A stretch of DNA of 64,000 bases from Clavelina lepadiformis (lineage: Eukaryota > Chordata > Ascidiacea > Aplousobranchia > Clavelinidae): NCBI RefSeq assembly GCF_947623445.1, contig NC_135242.1, positions 15,872,001 through 15,936,000 of the forward strand, read 5' to 3'. The first letter of the stretch is position 1, and each line of letters begins with the position of its first letter. Positions 39,116-48,909 of the stretch are shown piece after piece. Below the pieces are notes generated by a model. It had not been told where the DNA came from and made no database searches. It saw only the letters and a program-made list of their open reading frames with translations. Made by a program: the position numbers and the translations under genes.

Positions 39116-39898
39116 AAACTAATATTTGACAACAATTTTACTCCCCGAACATATACCTATGCTTCGTGCTTACTAGCATTAACTTATAAATTTAATACAG
39201 CGATTTTTGTTTGGTAGATCACGTGACTGCGTCCATAAACTCCGCTTGACCTGACTTCCCTGAAGGCTACGTGACAAACATCGCCCGTAGGATAAAACCT
39301 CTTAACTATAAAAATGTTTATTCGAAATATAGCAAAACGTAAGACATCCTGTGTCGTGCGTTTATATACAGTAATAACCATTTTTATAGCTCGCCAGCGA
39401 TAATTGGATGCAAGGAATGCGCCGAGAAGTAAGAAACTTTAAAGGGAGTGTGCCATGTGGCATGACTGTGTGGCACTAAACACCACAAGAATATATTAGC
39501 ATTCTGCAACCATTGACTTAATTCTTCTATTTTCCTTCGTACGAAATCGAAAAGCATAAACTTAACACAACTTTTCCAAAATTTCGAAAACTCCCTATTT
39601 TACCAAAACCGAGAGGTAAACGGAAAGCAAGTTATTGCGAACATAATAGTATGCCTTTTTTGTAGAAACTATAAGCCATATTTAATTCTGCATAATTATT
39701 AGGTTACCAGGTTGGCGATTGCTTTATAACATTTTTCTTTTGTCGTAATAAAATCTTCTTTTGTTTCAAAAGCTGCCAAATTGCTTCATTGAATTATAGA
39801 AGACAAAAGTTCATTAATGTCAGTAGGCCTCTACTTAGTCAATTACATTATACGGGAGCCTGGATGCCATTAGAAAAAGTAATCTGAGTTGTTTAAGC

Positions 39899-40814
39899 CA
39901 GGGTTGTCCAAACTTTTTTCACTGAGGGCCATTTGCTAAAAAGTTAACCAGTGTTCGGGCCACTCACTATATGTGAAGATCGCTGCTTGCCTACAACGCA
40001 CCAAATATCGTAAAGATCATGAACAAAGGCATTGACGGCAAAATTCATTTTCTAATTGAAAATGTTAAATAATAGGCACAGAAAAATATCGTCCAAAGTA
40101 ATAAAAAGTCACACAACTGTAGTGACTCGCTTGCCCCTACAACTCTAACGGGTACCCCAAAGGCAAAGTTTACGCCGCCCAGCGCTATATAAAATAAATA
40201 GCCATAGAAGAACTAATGAAATGAAATCCAAAATGGGCTGATAAAGGATGGCAATATTTCAACGTTCTTCGTGGGAGCATGCAATGCGAAGACGTCACAT
40301 GAATGCTTGTCAGTCATTCTGATTCTTATAATATTTTGATTTTGAATTATATAACAATGAAGATTTTTGCTTTATGTACGTGGATTTGAAAAGTTCCTTT
40401 GGTTCTGACATGTTTGATGTAATACATAACAGCACTTAACTGCAGTGTACAGGCACTACAGGGCCTCGTTACAAGGTGGGACCATAAGACATTATAGCAT
40501 TGTAAAGTTCTTGTGATACATAATTTTAAAATTTTTACGCAAAATCTACTCAATAACATACCGTAGCTTAGGTTACCTTACCATTAACGAATGCAAGTTA
40601 ATAATTACTAGTAAATGCTTCGAAAAATAAATTGGACCTGAATAGTTTGAAGTTAACAGTTTTATGTAAACCATATTGAAATAAAATTTTTTAGACTTAA
40701 ATTTCCAACGTTTGTTTCGTATTTCTTTATCTTTGGTACGAAGTTACGTGTGAGCTCGATGATGGCTGCGGACCAATAATAAACAGGTGCTGGGAAGCAG
40801 TTTGGACAACCCTG
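39899..40814. mobile_element. hAT-type non-autonomous element (CAGGGTTGTCCAAAC ends)
   Basis: The 916-bp element has inverted ends CAGGGTTGTCCAAAC and GTTTGGACAACCCTG and a perfect 8-bp duplication GTTTAAGC (39891-39898 and 40815-40822). No long ORF is present. The precise duplication suggests a fairly recent insertion. Confidence 0.93.
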
Positions 40815-41156
40815 GTTTAAGCCCTTAATTGCAAAAAAGTTCTCAAAACTAATCATGCTCATATTATATGTAGACTTATCACAAGCATAAAACAATCCTT
40901 GGGCCTTGGCACATTAAACCCAGAGTTCAGCTTAATGGAAGAAAAAATGGAGGAATAATTTTACTTTAGTTATTTTTAACAATTTTTTGTCTCTTAAAAA
41001 TAAAAATCATATAAACATAATCGTTTGTCGGATACCAGCAATTCACATTTTGAGTTTGAAGTCACAGCAAAGCAGAGTTTCACACGTTCTTTTCTAACTA
41101 GACTTTGGGCTATCGGGACGAATCGAGGACTTCGCTTGTCAGTTTCAATTTTAATC

Positions 41157-41573
41157 ATGTCTGACGTCGAAGGAGATGAAGTTCCAGCTCGAATTGAAAG
41201 TAGTGGACCAATGGACATAAACACAGCACTTCAGGAAGTTCTGAAAACGGCAGTTATCTATGATGGCCTTGCCCGTGGGCTCAATGAGGCTGCTCGCGCT
41301 TTAGATAAACGGCAAGCCCATCTTTGCGTTCTTGCAAACAACTGCGATGAACCTAGTTATGTGAAACTGATAGAGGCTCTTTGCAATGAGCATCAGATCA
41401 GCATAATAAAAGTTGATGACAACAAAAAGCTCGGAGAATGGGCCGGCCTTTGTAAAATTGATCAGGAGGGTAAACCAAGGAAAGTTGTTGGTTGTAGCTG
41501 CGTCGTTGTTCGTGACTACGGCAAAGAGGGTCAGGCGCATGATGTTCTCGCTGAACACCTGAAGAAGCTATAA
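41157..41573 (+). CDS. RPS12: 40S ribosomal protein S12, intronless coding region
   Basis: The ORF starts at ATG 41157 ([20 protein letters not shown]) and encodes 138 residues (human 132). The core is nearly identical to the animal protein: [56 protein letters not shown] and [19 protein letters not shown]. It belongs to the L7Ae/eS12 family and sits on the head of the small ribosomal subunit. The upstream in-frame extension from 41025 lacks an ATG and is treated as UTR. The coding region has no intron, unlike most animal RPS12 genes, but the ORF is intact, the codons look normal and a poly(A) signal follows at 41613, so this looks like a working gene. A 5' UTR intron cannot be excluded. Confidence 0.96.
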   Translation: MSDVEGDEVPARIESSGPMDINTALQEVLKTAVIYDGLARGLNEAARALDKRQAHLCVLANNCDEPSYVKLIEALCNEHQISIIKVDDNKKLGEWAGLCKIDQEGKPRKVVGCSCVVVRDYGKEGQAHDVLAEHLKKL

Positions 41574-41612
41574 ATACCTTGCATGAATGTGCTGCAATTG
41601 TAAAATGCCATT

Positions 41613-41618
41613 AATAAA
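41613..41618 (+). terminator. RPS12 poly(A) signal
   Basis: AATAAA lies 40 nt after the RPS12 stop codon, which is normal spacing for a short ribosomal-protein 3' UTR. Confidence 0.8.
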
Positions 41619-44141
41619 AGCTTGGTATTAGTATTTTGCCTTTTTCTCATGTACAGCCTATAATTTAGGGTAGGCCTGTTTAGACGTGCAAGGTAGCTTG
41701 GTAGATCAAACCTATTTAAAACGGTTTAATTCTTCACTTAACTGCTTACACTGATACAAGGTATTTTGTCAAATAACTCGGGATTTACAATATTTAAAGA
41801 TGTCTGTGGTTAACAGAACATAAAATTTGGTCATCTTGACTCGCATATGCCTTGGCTTATTTTGTCATTATGTGACAATGTTGCTAGGCTGTATTACGAC
41901 AATGCTTATGTGCACATGTCTTGCGCAATGCTAGGCTTGCATGGTTTTTCACAAAGTTGTGCTGGTATGCCACGAGTCCAGACCGCTAACTTTGTTTTGA
42001 GTATGTGATATCTTTTGTGCGCACTTGTCCTGTTGTGCTTAAGGAGTATATAGATTAGTTCAGTGGTTCTCAACCTGTCATGGTTCTTGACCCTTAAAAC
42101 CCGTGGCCCCCTGCTCATCAATAAAATATGCATAATAAATTGTTGATTGCAAAAGACTTCACTTTACTACTGTATTTGCAGTAGCCTTTGCTAATCTTGC
42201 ACAGCAAGCACAAAAATGAGTAACTTCTGTCTCGTTTCGCCTCGTCTTCCTTCACTACCACACTATAGCTTACTAGTGAGGCATCTGCTTGTTGCTCTAG
42301 GTTAAGAAAGTCTGGGCTAGTATAACAAAGTTCACTAATATTTACTGAAGATTTTTATCAAATAATACGCGTTCGGTATGTGCTGTTTTCAATATATTAC
42401 TGAATAAAGCAGTCACACACAGGATTTTTATTTGGTCAGTAGGAGGGCAAGTTTTCAAAACTACCCAGCGGTTTCGCACACCTTTTGTGACTTTGCAAAG
42501 TTAACAGTCTGGGCTCTGGCCATCTAAAAACCAAATTGGTAATAAATGTACGGTATGTTCCATAGTATCATAAAGTTTCTGCAGCAACAATGGTAGTCAG
42601 CAATGACAAGTCCAGTGTTGTAATGACTCGTAAATGGTCATAAATGACTCAGTCACATTGTGTCGACAATGACAACTTTCGGTAACGGAAGTAAATATTT
42701 TTCCAAAAAGGCACAACCAGGCTAAGTTGTGACTGACATAACATTGACCAATTTAATGCAACGAATAGTAGGACTTACGCATAGTTTTTAAGTTAAAGGC
42801 CTTGACTTGAGCCAGAAAAACGTTACTTGGTAACAACCCTGCTATATCCTCTGGTTATATTTTATTGGGGAAAAATATGCACTTTCATTAATGTGAAGGG
42901 TAAACTTGACTGGTAGTTCTCACATAACCTGGTACTAACTTTTGAATTTAAGTTTGTCCTGTACAAAATTGGCTTTTATTTATATATTTATAGTCTTCGT
43001 GACATTATTTATAGAATACTGGAATAGGAGGATGGTTGGGTTCAGAGAATGTATGCTGCATACGTAGTGCGCATGCAGCAAGAGGGTGTACGGAATGGGC
43101 TTTATGTATAAATTATGGGAAGAATTCATTCAAGGAAGATATTGATTCAATCCTTAAAAATTGACTTTATGTCAAATAACATATGATAGTTCTGGCATAA
43201 TCTCTCAAAACCAGATCCAACTTCTGTTTATTATGCCGATCTTCAGCAAATTGTTGTGTTGTAGTTGTGGCTGTTGATAAAACAGCAAAGGCGAGTACAT
43301 AAAAAGGTTGTATAGTGCTTACTGTTACACAAATAAACATTACAAATATGTGCTTGGAAGATAAAATGAGGTAGAAAAAATTAACTTCACAATTAAATTG
43401 AGTGAACAATGACATTTTCAAAGTATAATTAATGGTTTAAAAAGTCTAGATTCCAGCTTACTAGAAATTGTTCAGATTAACTTTGGCAATAGGTTAAATG
43501 AGGTAGATGGCCTTACTTAAATTTTAGGGGTAGTCATTTTTATAAATGTACTTCCTATGGTATTCAATTTCGAGCAATACATTTTTGCTTAAAATATCAC
43601 TTAAAGCAAGACCAAATTGGCAGAGCTTACATCAGAGTAGTATTTTTACTACCTCTCAGATACAGTGTTTGCCTGTTTTAATTTTTTTGGCAAACATCAT
43701 GGACTGTGATGCAATCTATTTGATGATCAATATCAACTATTTGACATGCATATAAGTGATCTTGATTCAAACCTGGATTGTCGTATGTATTCTCTCAACA
43801 CAAATAATTGATAAAGGCGCAGAAAGACTTTTAATAGATATATTCACACGAAAAAATTAGCTTAGACAAAGAGTCATATGTGTTCGTCTACTGAAAACAA
43901 CAGGTTGTTTTAGTGTTGATTGAAACGTCTTATTCAATGTCTTCTCTACTGTATTGGTTATGGTCTTCCTATGTATGAGTTGTAACACTTTGGTACTACC
44001 ATAAAGAAATATCGGAGCTTGACCTAAGTTATTCAATGTTTACTTCTGATATCAATTTCAACAGCCTTTTCTGATTTATGTTATTATTTACAGATTGTAC
44101 AATTCTTGTCTTGAATAAATCTGGTGGAATGCTTAAACATT
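41619..44141. other. Intergenic DNA RPS12 to PFDN6
   Basis: About 2.5 kb contains one dispersed repeat (42061-42310) and no supportable gene. At its end, TTATGTTATTATTTACAG (AG at 44092-44093) is a strong acceptor 48 nt before the PFDN6 ATG, a candidate trans-splice or 5' UTR splice site. Confidence 0.5.
42061..42310 (+). repeat. Truncated CAGTGGTTCTCAACC repeat, copy 2
   Basis: It begins with the exact hAT-type terminus CAGTGGTTCTCAACC also seen at 5694 and carries the same internal blocks as 38840-39115. No right terminus was found downstream, so this appears to be a partial copy. Confidence 0.7.
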
Positions 44142-44617
44142 ATGGCTAATGTAAACAAGCAAGTAAAACTTGAATTACAAAAAGAACTGGACGAATTTCA
44201 AAAAGCTCAAAAGGATATTCAAAAGTGTGTTGAAACTCGTCAAAAACTTGAAGCTCAGTTAACTGAAAACAAAGTAGTGAAAGAAGAACTTGAAATCTTG
44301 GAAGTATGTTGCATTATTTCTGGTACTCATTGATAATTGTGAAAGTTATATTTTGTTTATTTGTATGTATGCATACCAGTATACTTTGTATTTGTTTGTA
44401 GGAAGGTGCTAATATCTACAAGCTTACTGGACCTGTACTAGTCAAGCAAGATCTAAGTGAAGCAAAAAGTACAGTTTCAAAAAGAATTGAATACATATCT
44501 GCTGAGGTTAAACGACAGGAAACATCAATTGCAGATTTGGAAAAGGAGCAAGAAAAACACCGTGAAAAATTGGGCAAACTTCAAAGCCAAATGAGCCCAC
44601 CTGCTGTTAAAGCATAG
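44142..44617 (+). CDS. PFDN6: Prefoldin subunit 6 (complete, 2 exons)
   Basis: Exons 44142-44303 and 44402-44617 join in phase 0 and give 125 residues (human 129). The protein is a beta-prefoldin: an N-terminal coiled-coil helix (VKLELQKELDEFQKAQKDIQ), then the ETRQKLEAQLTENKVVKEEL stretch, the beta-hairpin EGANIYKLTGPVLVKQDL, and a C-terminal coiled coil ending QMSPPAVKA. Prefoldin is the cytosolic hexamer that passes nascent actin and tubulin to the CCT chaperonin. The ATG at 44142 gives MANVNKQVK; the codon at 44124 in the same frame is GTG and is not used. CDIN1 starts 56 bp after the stop, so the two look like a dicistronic unit. Confidence 0.96.
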
Positions 44618-44673
44618 TTTTATGATTTAAACTGAAAACATTATATCTAAGAGGTTTAGACACCTAGTTTGTT
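44618..44673 (+). promoter_or_regulatory. Intercistronic spacer with candidate trans-splice acceptor
   Basis: Only 56 bp separate the PFDN6 stop from the CDIN1 ATG. Near its end, ACACCTAG (AG at 44666-44667) can serve as a 3' splice site 6 nt before the ATG. No AATAAA is present in the spacer. This is the architecture of operons resolved by spliced-leader trans-splicing in ascidians; the mechanism is inferred. Confidence 0.55.
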
Positions 44674-47127
44674 ATGAAGCAGTATAAATACAACATGATT
44701 GTGAAGCTTATTGCAAGCCTACCTTCTTCACTTAATGACACTTTCAACATTGTTCAAGAAAAATTTGGTTTGTGTTTTGGAACTGATACTCTTCTAAGCA
44801 TATGTTTGATTGCTCATCAACAGCACACAAAGAAAACAATTTTTGTAAGTGTTTAATTGCAATACTGATAATATCACGAGGTTGCTAAAAGCAAACATAC
44901 ACACTTAAGGTTTATTTTGCACCAGTGTTTTATTTTTGTTACATACCTTATTCGTCAGGCAATCTTTAAATACTATTTTTATCTGTTTATGCCAACTACT
45001 TTTGAACCAAACCTTTGTATATCGTTACAATTTGTTTTTATCCTTTTATTCAAACATTCGTTCTGACGAAGGACGTTAGCTTGTCCGAAACTAGTAGACC
45101 TTAATGGAATTATGTATCTACTTGCAGTTTCGTTGCTTTTGGCAATCTCGTGGTATATACTTAAAAAGTATTTCAACACTAGCTACTCAATACTGATAAG
45201 TGAACAATTATTAACAATCTGCAAAATATTTCAACTGGCTGATTAATTATTTTTAAATAGAGTACAGCATGTAACTGCAATAAATAGTGTCGCTTTACTG
45301 TTACAGGAGAAAACTAAAGATGAATATGTTGACTTGTATTACAATCAGTATTTACAAAGGATTACAATGCAAGGTTTGCATTAGCGATAATGCGTTTTAT
45401 TTGTGAAGTTTTTTTTAGTTTTCCATTTCGAACAAGTTACATTTATGCTAACTTCTAGATACAGCTCAGTCTGTTCTACTTGACTTATCTGTAGAAGTTG
45501 ACCTGCCTCCAGCTCTCATGGCTCGACTGGTTCTGAAAAAGTATCTAACACAAAAATCATATGAGTGCTCACATGAAAGTTTGAATGTGAAAACTGGTTA
45601 GTGCCTTTGGTTATGATTTAGCATCCATTGCCATGTGTTAAATAATTTTCAAAATTTACTGGACATAGCTTGCTTAATATACTAAGTTTGACACATGTAA
45701 AAAATGTTGCATGGCTCTATGACCAATATCATATAGTTCAGGGGTTCTTAAAGTATGGGTCGCGACCCAAACATGGGTCGCGGAGGGTCAGAAAATGGGT
45801 CGCGACATAGTGACATAGGTGGGTCGCGACATAGGTTAATATAATATAATATAGGTCTATAGGACATTAAAATGGGTCGCGACATAGGTTTGGGTCGTGA
45901 GGTGATCATGAAACTCAGATTTGGGTCGCGCTCAAAAAAGTTTAAGAACCGCTGATATAGTTCTTAGTGTGTTTGCTGCAAAGTTACTGACTGAGAATAT
46001 CTTACATACACCTAATGTTTTATATTTATATACTTAACAATTAGCTTTCTAATCCGTCTCTGTTTTTTGTGAAAGTTTTTCAATTTCTTATAATAGTGAT
46101 TTCTACAGAACTTTCAAGGATGATGAAAAATCCTTACGCGATTCCAGATCCTCAGTTGAGTCGAAATGTTCGACAATGTATTGTTCATGATATTGGCTAT
46201 GGCCCTGTAACTGACTGCATAAGGCATATGGTTGGTCTGGAATACGAAGAAAAACTTGTAAACTGTGTTAAAGCGTTAAAGATACCATACCAGGTGTGTT
46301 TGATATACTTTCAGAGTTAGTAATTCTTTTTTTGACAAACCACGTTAACCAAATCAAAAAGGGAATGTTAATTCTTGTGGTTAGAAGTAACTCAACAAAA
46401 TGTGTATTTATCCTACACTCTTCTAATAAGTTGCATGAATCCTGATTATCTGACTACATCTGATTTCAAAGATATTTATTGTTATTAAATATATTGAACT
46501 ACAATTCATACATCACTAAGATTTAACCTTCTATGTAGAAAATCTTTCAATTCCCCAAGTTTTGATGACAATGATGTTATTTTTGGCTAGTGTTAATATT
46601 GTACTAATTGAATTTATATTTAATTTATATAATTGACCAAGTCTTTATATGTTTTTAGTTTGAATTTGGAAATTAATTAGACTATTATGTTTTCATTATA
46701 GGATGAAACTGAACTAAGGAGTATCGGGTATGATAAAACTCCTGATATTAAATTGCAAATCCCTATTGCTGTGAACAATAAAGTAGTGTGTTGGATTGAG
46801 AGCAAGGCATCATTTGGAACACCAGAGACACATAAACAATATTTGAATGATCAGTATTACAGCTACTGGAATAGGTATTTTGGTGGCAATATACTGCTTT
46901 TTTATCAAGAATCTAGATATTAACAACACGGGAAACTGTTTTATTGAATATCATTGAAACCTGCTTAAAAATAATTTAGGTTTGGACCCGGTTTGGTCAT
47001 ATACTGGTTTGGTTTTGTCGATGAACTTGCAGTTGAATTGGAACAAAAAGGAATATTTGTAATGGACAATTTTCCATCAATGTCCACTATAAGTCGCGTG
47101 GATCCTGACAGGCTTCAAACTCCATAA
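44674..47127 (+). CDS. CDIN1: CDAN1-interacting nuclease 1 (complete, 6 exons)
   Basis: Exons 44674-44844, 45307-45373, 45459-45596, 46109-46293, 46702-46874 and 46980-47127 total 882 nt, giving 293 residues (human 281). Phases join throughout. The N-terminal helical part aligns with the family (ASLPSSL, TLLSICLIAHQQHTKK, YYNQYLQ). The middle has VLLDLSVEVDLPPALMARLV and QCIVHDIGYGPVTDCIRH. The C-terminal nuclease core reads GYDKTPDIKLQIPIAV, then CWIESKASFG, then YYSYWNRFGPGLVIYWFG. The PD and ESK residues form the PD-(D/E)XK motif of this restriction-endonuclease-like fold. The human protein (C15orf41) binds codanin-1 and is mutated in congenital dyserythropoietic anaemia type I. Exon 1 has its own ATG and a GTAAGT donor. 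Intron 3 holds a MITE. Confidence 0.96.
45739..45954. mobile_element. Short hAT-type MITE in CDIN1 intron 3
   Basis: The 216-bp element has inverted ends CAGGGGTTCTTAAA and TTTAAGAACCGCTG and a perfect 8-bp duplication ATATAGTT (45731-45738 and 45955-45962). Its interior is a run of GGGTCGCGAC-type motifs. Confidence 0.93.
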
Positions 47128-47498
47128 TCTCTGCTTTCTTTAATTATTATTATTAACTCAAAACATTCATGTAATGTCTCAGTTGTGTGTGCCGGTATTT
47201 AAATTATAAATTGTATAAGTGATATTTTCATTTTTACAGAAAACTGTTTAAAAATACATGGTAGGTCAAGCGTTTTTCGTCAAACTTGATAAGTCGAAAT
47301 AATAATGCAGAATAATTAAACTAAGCGGTTTAATGTGGTAAACTAGTTACGTGTTGAGAGGACCAAAGTCCGGTTGAACTGCCGATTGTGGATAAAAAAT
47401 GTTATGACAAACGAAATATTGCTTTCGAATACCATTTAGAACTTACCCAGCAATTAATTAGGTGGTGTTCTGATATACGACTACTATTAAATGAGCAT
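47128..47498. other. CDIN1 downstream DNA up to the piggyBac insertion
   Basis: This AT-rich stretch of about 370 bp presumably contains the CDIN1 3' UTR. No gene or clear repeat is visible and no confident AATAAA was seen. Confidence 0.4.
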
Positions 47499-47835
47499 TT
47501 AACCCTCTAACGGTTATTGGGGTAAAGTCTGACACCAAGAGAATAATTTTAGTGATAACATTCTAGATTCTTAAAATTTTGAGCAGCAACCCTAAGAATT
47601 TTTCAATTAACATGTTTTAAGGAAAATAAGAATATCTTTTGATCTAACTTTCTTGTGTGCTTTTTTATAAGTTTAAAAAATGTACCCTAAACTACAATTG
47701 GGGGTCAAATTTGACCCCACCGTAGAAAGTTGCTAAATGCTTGTATTGTGAAGTTTCTAGTCCATTTTTTTGGTAAGGGGTTTCAGCTTTGTTTTTTTTA
47801 TTGTCTTGAATGCATGACTAAACATGGGTCATAAG

Positions 47836-48559
47836 TAGGGCAATTATTTTTTGACTTGTCAAAAAAAGTCAAAATTTGGTCAAATTTTTAGTGTTAGGTC
47901 AAAATATGTCAAAATTGTTTACAAAGTCAAAATTTTTTACAAACTGCATTGCCGTGGTTTCGTAGGGGTTGCACTGTCATTGAACTTTTCATTTTACATT
48001 TTACACCTTGTAGCCTACTTTAAACTGTTGTAAATGGCCCATTGTCTACATATTGTGAATCATAAACCATTAAGTGAAATAATTAGGTTGATATGGTGTG
48101 ATGCTCAACACATCTCAAAACGTGTAAAATTTTTGCAAGGTCCTAAGTCATTTTGCGGCAGCTGTAGGTTAGGTGCAGCTCTTGTTTCGGTTTTGCTTTA
48201 GATACTTCATGTGTATCTTTAGTTTAGACAAATGTATTGAACAGTTTTTGTTGTGTCTTAACTGCTGTGTTTTGGCAGTGATTTGTAATTAGCTCATTTC
48301 CATTTTCAGAATAGGCTAGGTCCGTGTTCAGATTTTGCCCTTCTGTTAGACTTTTGCACATTCTTTCGTTTTAGTTAGATTAGCCTACTGCCATATTTTG
48401 CTCCAACGTTTTTTTGTACAATAAAGCGTAATTTAACTACTTGAATTCTTCATATGTCAAAATTTGTCAAAAAAAAGTTTTTTAATGTCAAAATTTGTCA
48501 AAATTTTCAATTTTTAGGTCAAAATTTTTAGTTTTTTAGGTCAAAAAATAATTGCCCTA
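47836..48559. mobile_element. MITE nested in the piggyBac 5' region
   Basis: The 724-bp element has near-perfect inverted ends TAGGGCAATTATTTTTTGAC and a perfect 8-bp duplication GTCATAAG (47828-47835 and 48560-48567). The arms are rich in GTCAAAATTT repeats. The 8-bp duplication suggests a hAT-class mobiliser although the end starts TAGGG rather than CAGGG. Confidence 0.92.
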
Positions 48560-48909
48560 GTCATAAGTTATCATGGATTCCCTTTTTCTTTATGAGCCTA
48601 CCACGTGCGATTCTGTCTCTTTTCAATGAAAACTTCGTGGTGGTAGGAACGACATTGAGATTTGTCTTTCTTGTGTGAGTTACGATTTAGCCTAAGTTGC
48701 AGTTGGGAAGAGTACTTAATCAGCGAATGGGGTTGAACTAACCGCTAGAACAGTTGTGATCACTTATTTGGTGATATAAGGGGTCCACAAATTTTGCATA
48801 TTTATCTAACTCATAATAATTCTTTATCCTATTTACATCCGCTTTTCCAGTTACAATAATTTATGCATACTTCTACATAAAATTGCTGCTACACATAAAA
48901 ATATATTTT

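Larger units (their letters stand above)
36665..41156. other. Intergenic region XAB2 to RPS12, MITE-rich
   Basis: This is about 4.5 kb with no supportable gene. It contains the XAB2 3' UTR with a likely poly(A) signal at 37014, the MITE at 37330-38076, a dispersed repeat at 38840-39115 and the MITE at 39899-40814. The last 130 bp should hold the RPS12 promoter; a pyrimidine run TTCTTTTCTAAC near 41090 could be a 5' TOP start or an acceptor. Confidence 0.5.

Noticed and set aside
41025..41156. N-terminal extension of the RPS12 frame
   Set aside because: It has no ATG, does not resemble eS12 and contains the probable promoter or 5' UTR.
47836..48559. Arrays of GTCAAAATTT as a possible CRISPR-like or satellite array
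   Set aside because: Repeats are short, irregular and confined within a MITE with clear inverted ends and an 8-bp duplication.
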